Translations under genes and position numbers: made by a program
Source: Vibrio profundi
GTDB lineage: Bacteria; Pseudomonadota; Gammaproteobacteria; Enterobacterales; Vibrionaceae
DNA: 64,000 nucleotides
Assembly: GCF_005281835.1 (NCBI RefSeq)
Contig: NZ_RZIS01000002.1
Coordinates: 124,001-188,000 of the forward strand
Direction of reading: 5' to 3'
The notes under the pieces: generated by a model
The model's database searches: none
The model's input: only the letters and a program-made list of their open reading frames with translations
What the model was told of the DNA's origin: nothing
In this document: positions 63,944-64,000 of the stretch, one piece after another
How the letters are laid out: each line of letters opens with the position of its first letter
How positions within the stretch are numbered: position 1 is the stretch's first letter

Positions 63944-64000
63944 TTAAAGCCTCTGGCTCAGTTCAGATTGAAGCGACTTGAGAATGTTAAATTCTTCTTC
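63944..64000 (-). CDS. C-terminal end of a protein, start outside window
   Basis: 18 codons and a TAA stop in phase at the right edge (EEEFNILKSLQSELSQRL), a helical, amphipathic C-terminus just before a strong terminator. Consistent with many small regulators, including MarR-type, but not identifiable. Confidence 0.5.
   Translation of the reverse strand, partial: EEEFNILKSLQSELSQRL

Noticed and set aside
1..64000. CRISPR arrays, tRNA or rRNA genes, insertion sequences or prophage
   Set aside because: No direct-repeat array, cloverleaf-like sequence, transposase or phage structural gene was recognised when reading the window.

Overview
The window reads as chromosomal DNA of a Vibrio species, most likely of the Harveyi clade (V. 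harveyi, V. campbellii, V. parahaemolyticus and relatives), and its catabolic and accessory gene mix suggests the second chromosome. This rests on recognised families only: a chitinase whose catalytic Glu falls at residue 315 with the domain order known from V. harveyi ChiA, tandem Vibrio-type DUF2850 proteins, NhaD, an mtlADR locus with a long leader, and HdfR/MaoP/YibL homologues. Species and replicon cannot be proved from the window. No rRNA, tRNA, CRISPR array, insertion sequence, integrase or prophage was seen.

Layout. 1-4.8 kb: a partial secreted protein, a diguanylate cyclase, a pirin, PpnP and two DUF2850 membrane proteins. 5-15 kb: secreted chitinase, hydrolase with TetR regulator, AEC transporter, acyltransferase, START protein, MAPEG protein and an AA10 lytic polysaccharide monooxygenase. 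15-21.5 kb: a small membrane-peptide ORF, YjiH/YjiG, NhaD, a lipoprotein, and an alkylation-repair pair (Ada/AlkA fusion and Ogt). 21.5-27.5 kb: a two-component system divergent from an RND efflux pump. 27.7-31.5 kb: FecBCDE-type iron uptake behind a Fur box. 31.5-33.3 kb: HdfR, MaoP and a small protein.

33.5-43 kb is a sugar block: nagB, a glycerate module (cdaR-like regulator, GntP permease, glycerate kinase) and mtlA-mtlD-mtlR with CRP sites and a probable antisense MtlS RNA. 43-49.3 kb: an oxidoreductase, a winged-helix/PD-(D/E)XK-like protein, an outer-membrane barrel, GltS, YibL, a CatB-type acetyltransferase and a metallopeptidase. 49.5-60.7 kb is accessory: chemoreceptor, three regulator/enzyme or regulator/transporter groups, an HlyD-type adaptor pair and a glycosyltransferase. 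60.7-63.7 kb is a six-gene minus-strand run of small stress or detoxification enzymes.

Functional themes: chitin use (chitinase and LPMO share a near-identical C-terminal chitin-binding block; nagB handles the GlcNAc-derived sugar phosphate), acquisition of other carbon sources (mannitol, glycerate), ion and iron homeostasis, and export. Nothing forms a clear new defence or mobile system. The most promising unexplained items are the 38-codon ORF with a strong ribosome-binding site at 14983, the Gln-substituted nuclease-like protein at 44065, the 16-bp perfect palindrome at 35682 in the glycerate locus, and the mutually exclusive hairpins in the mtlA leader.
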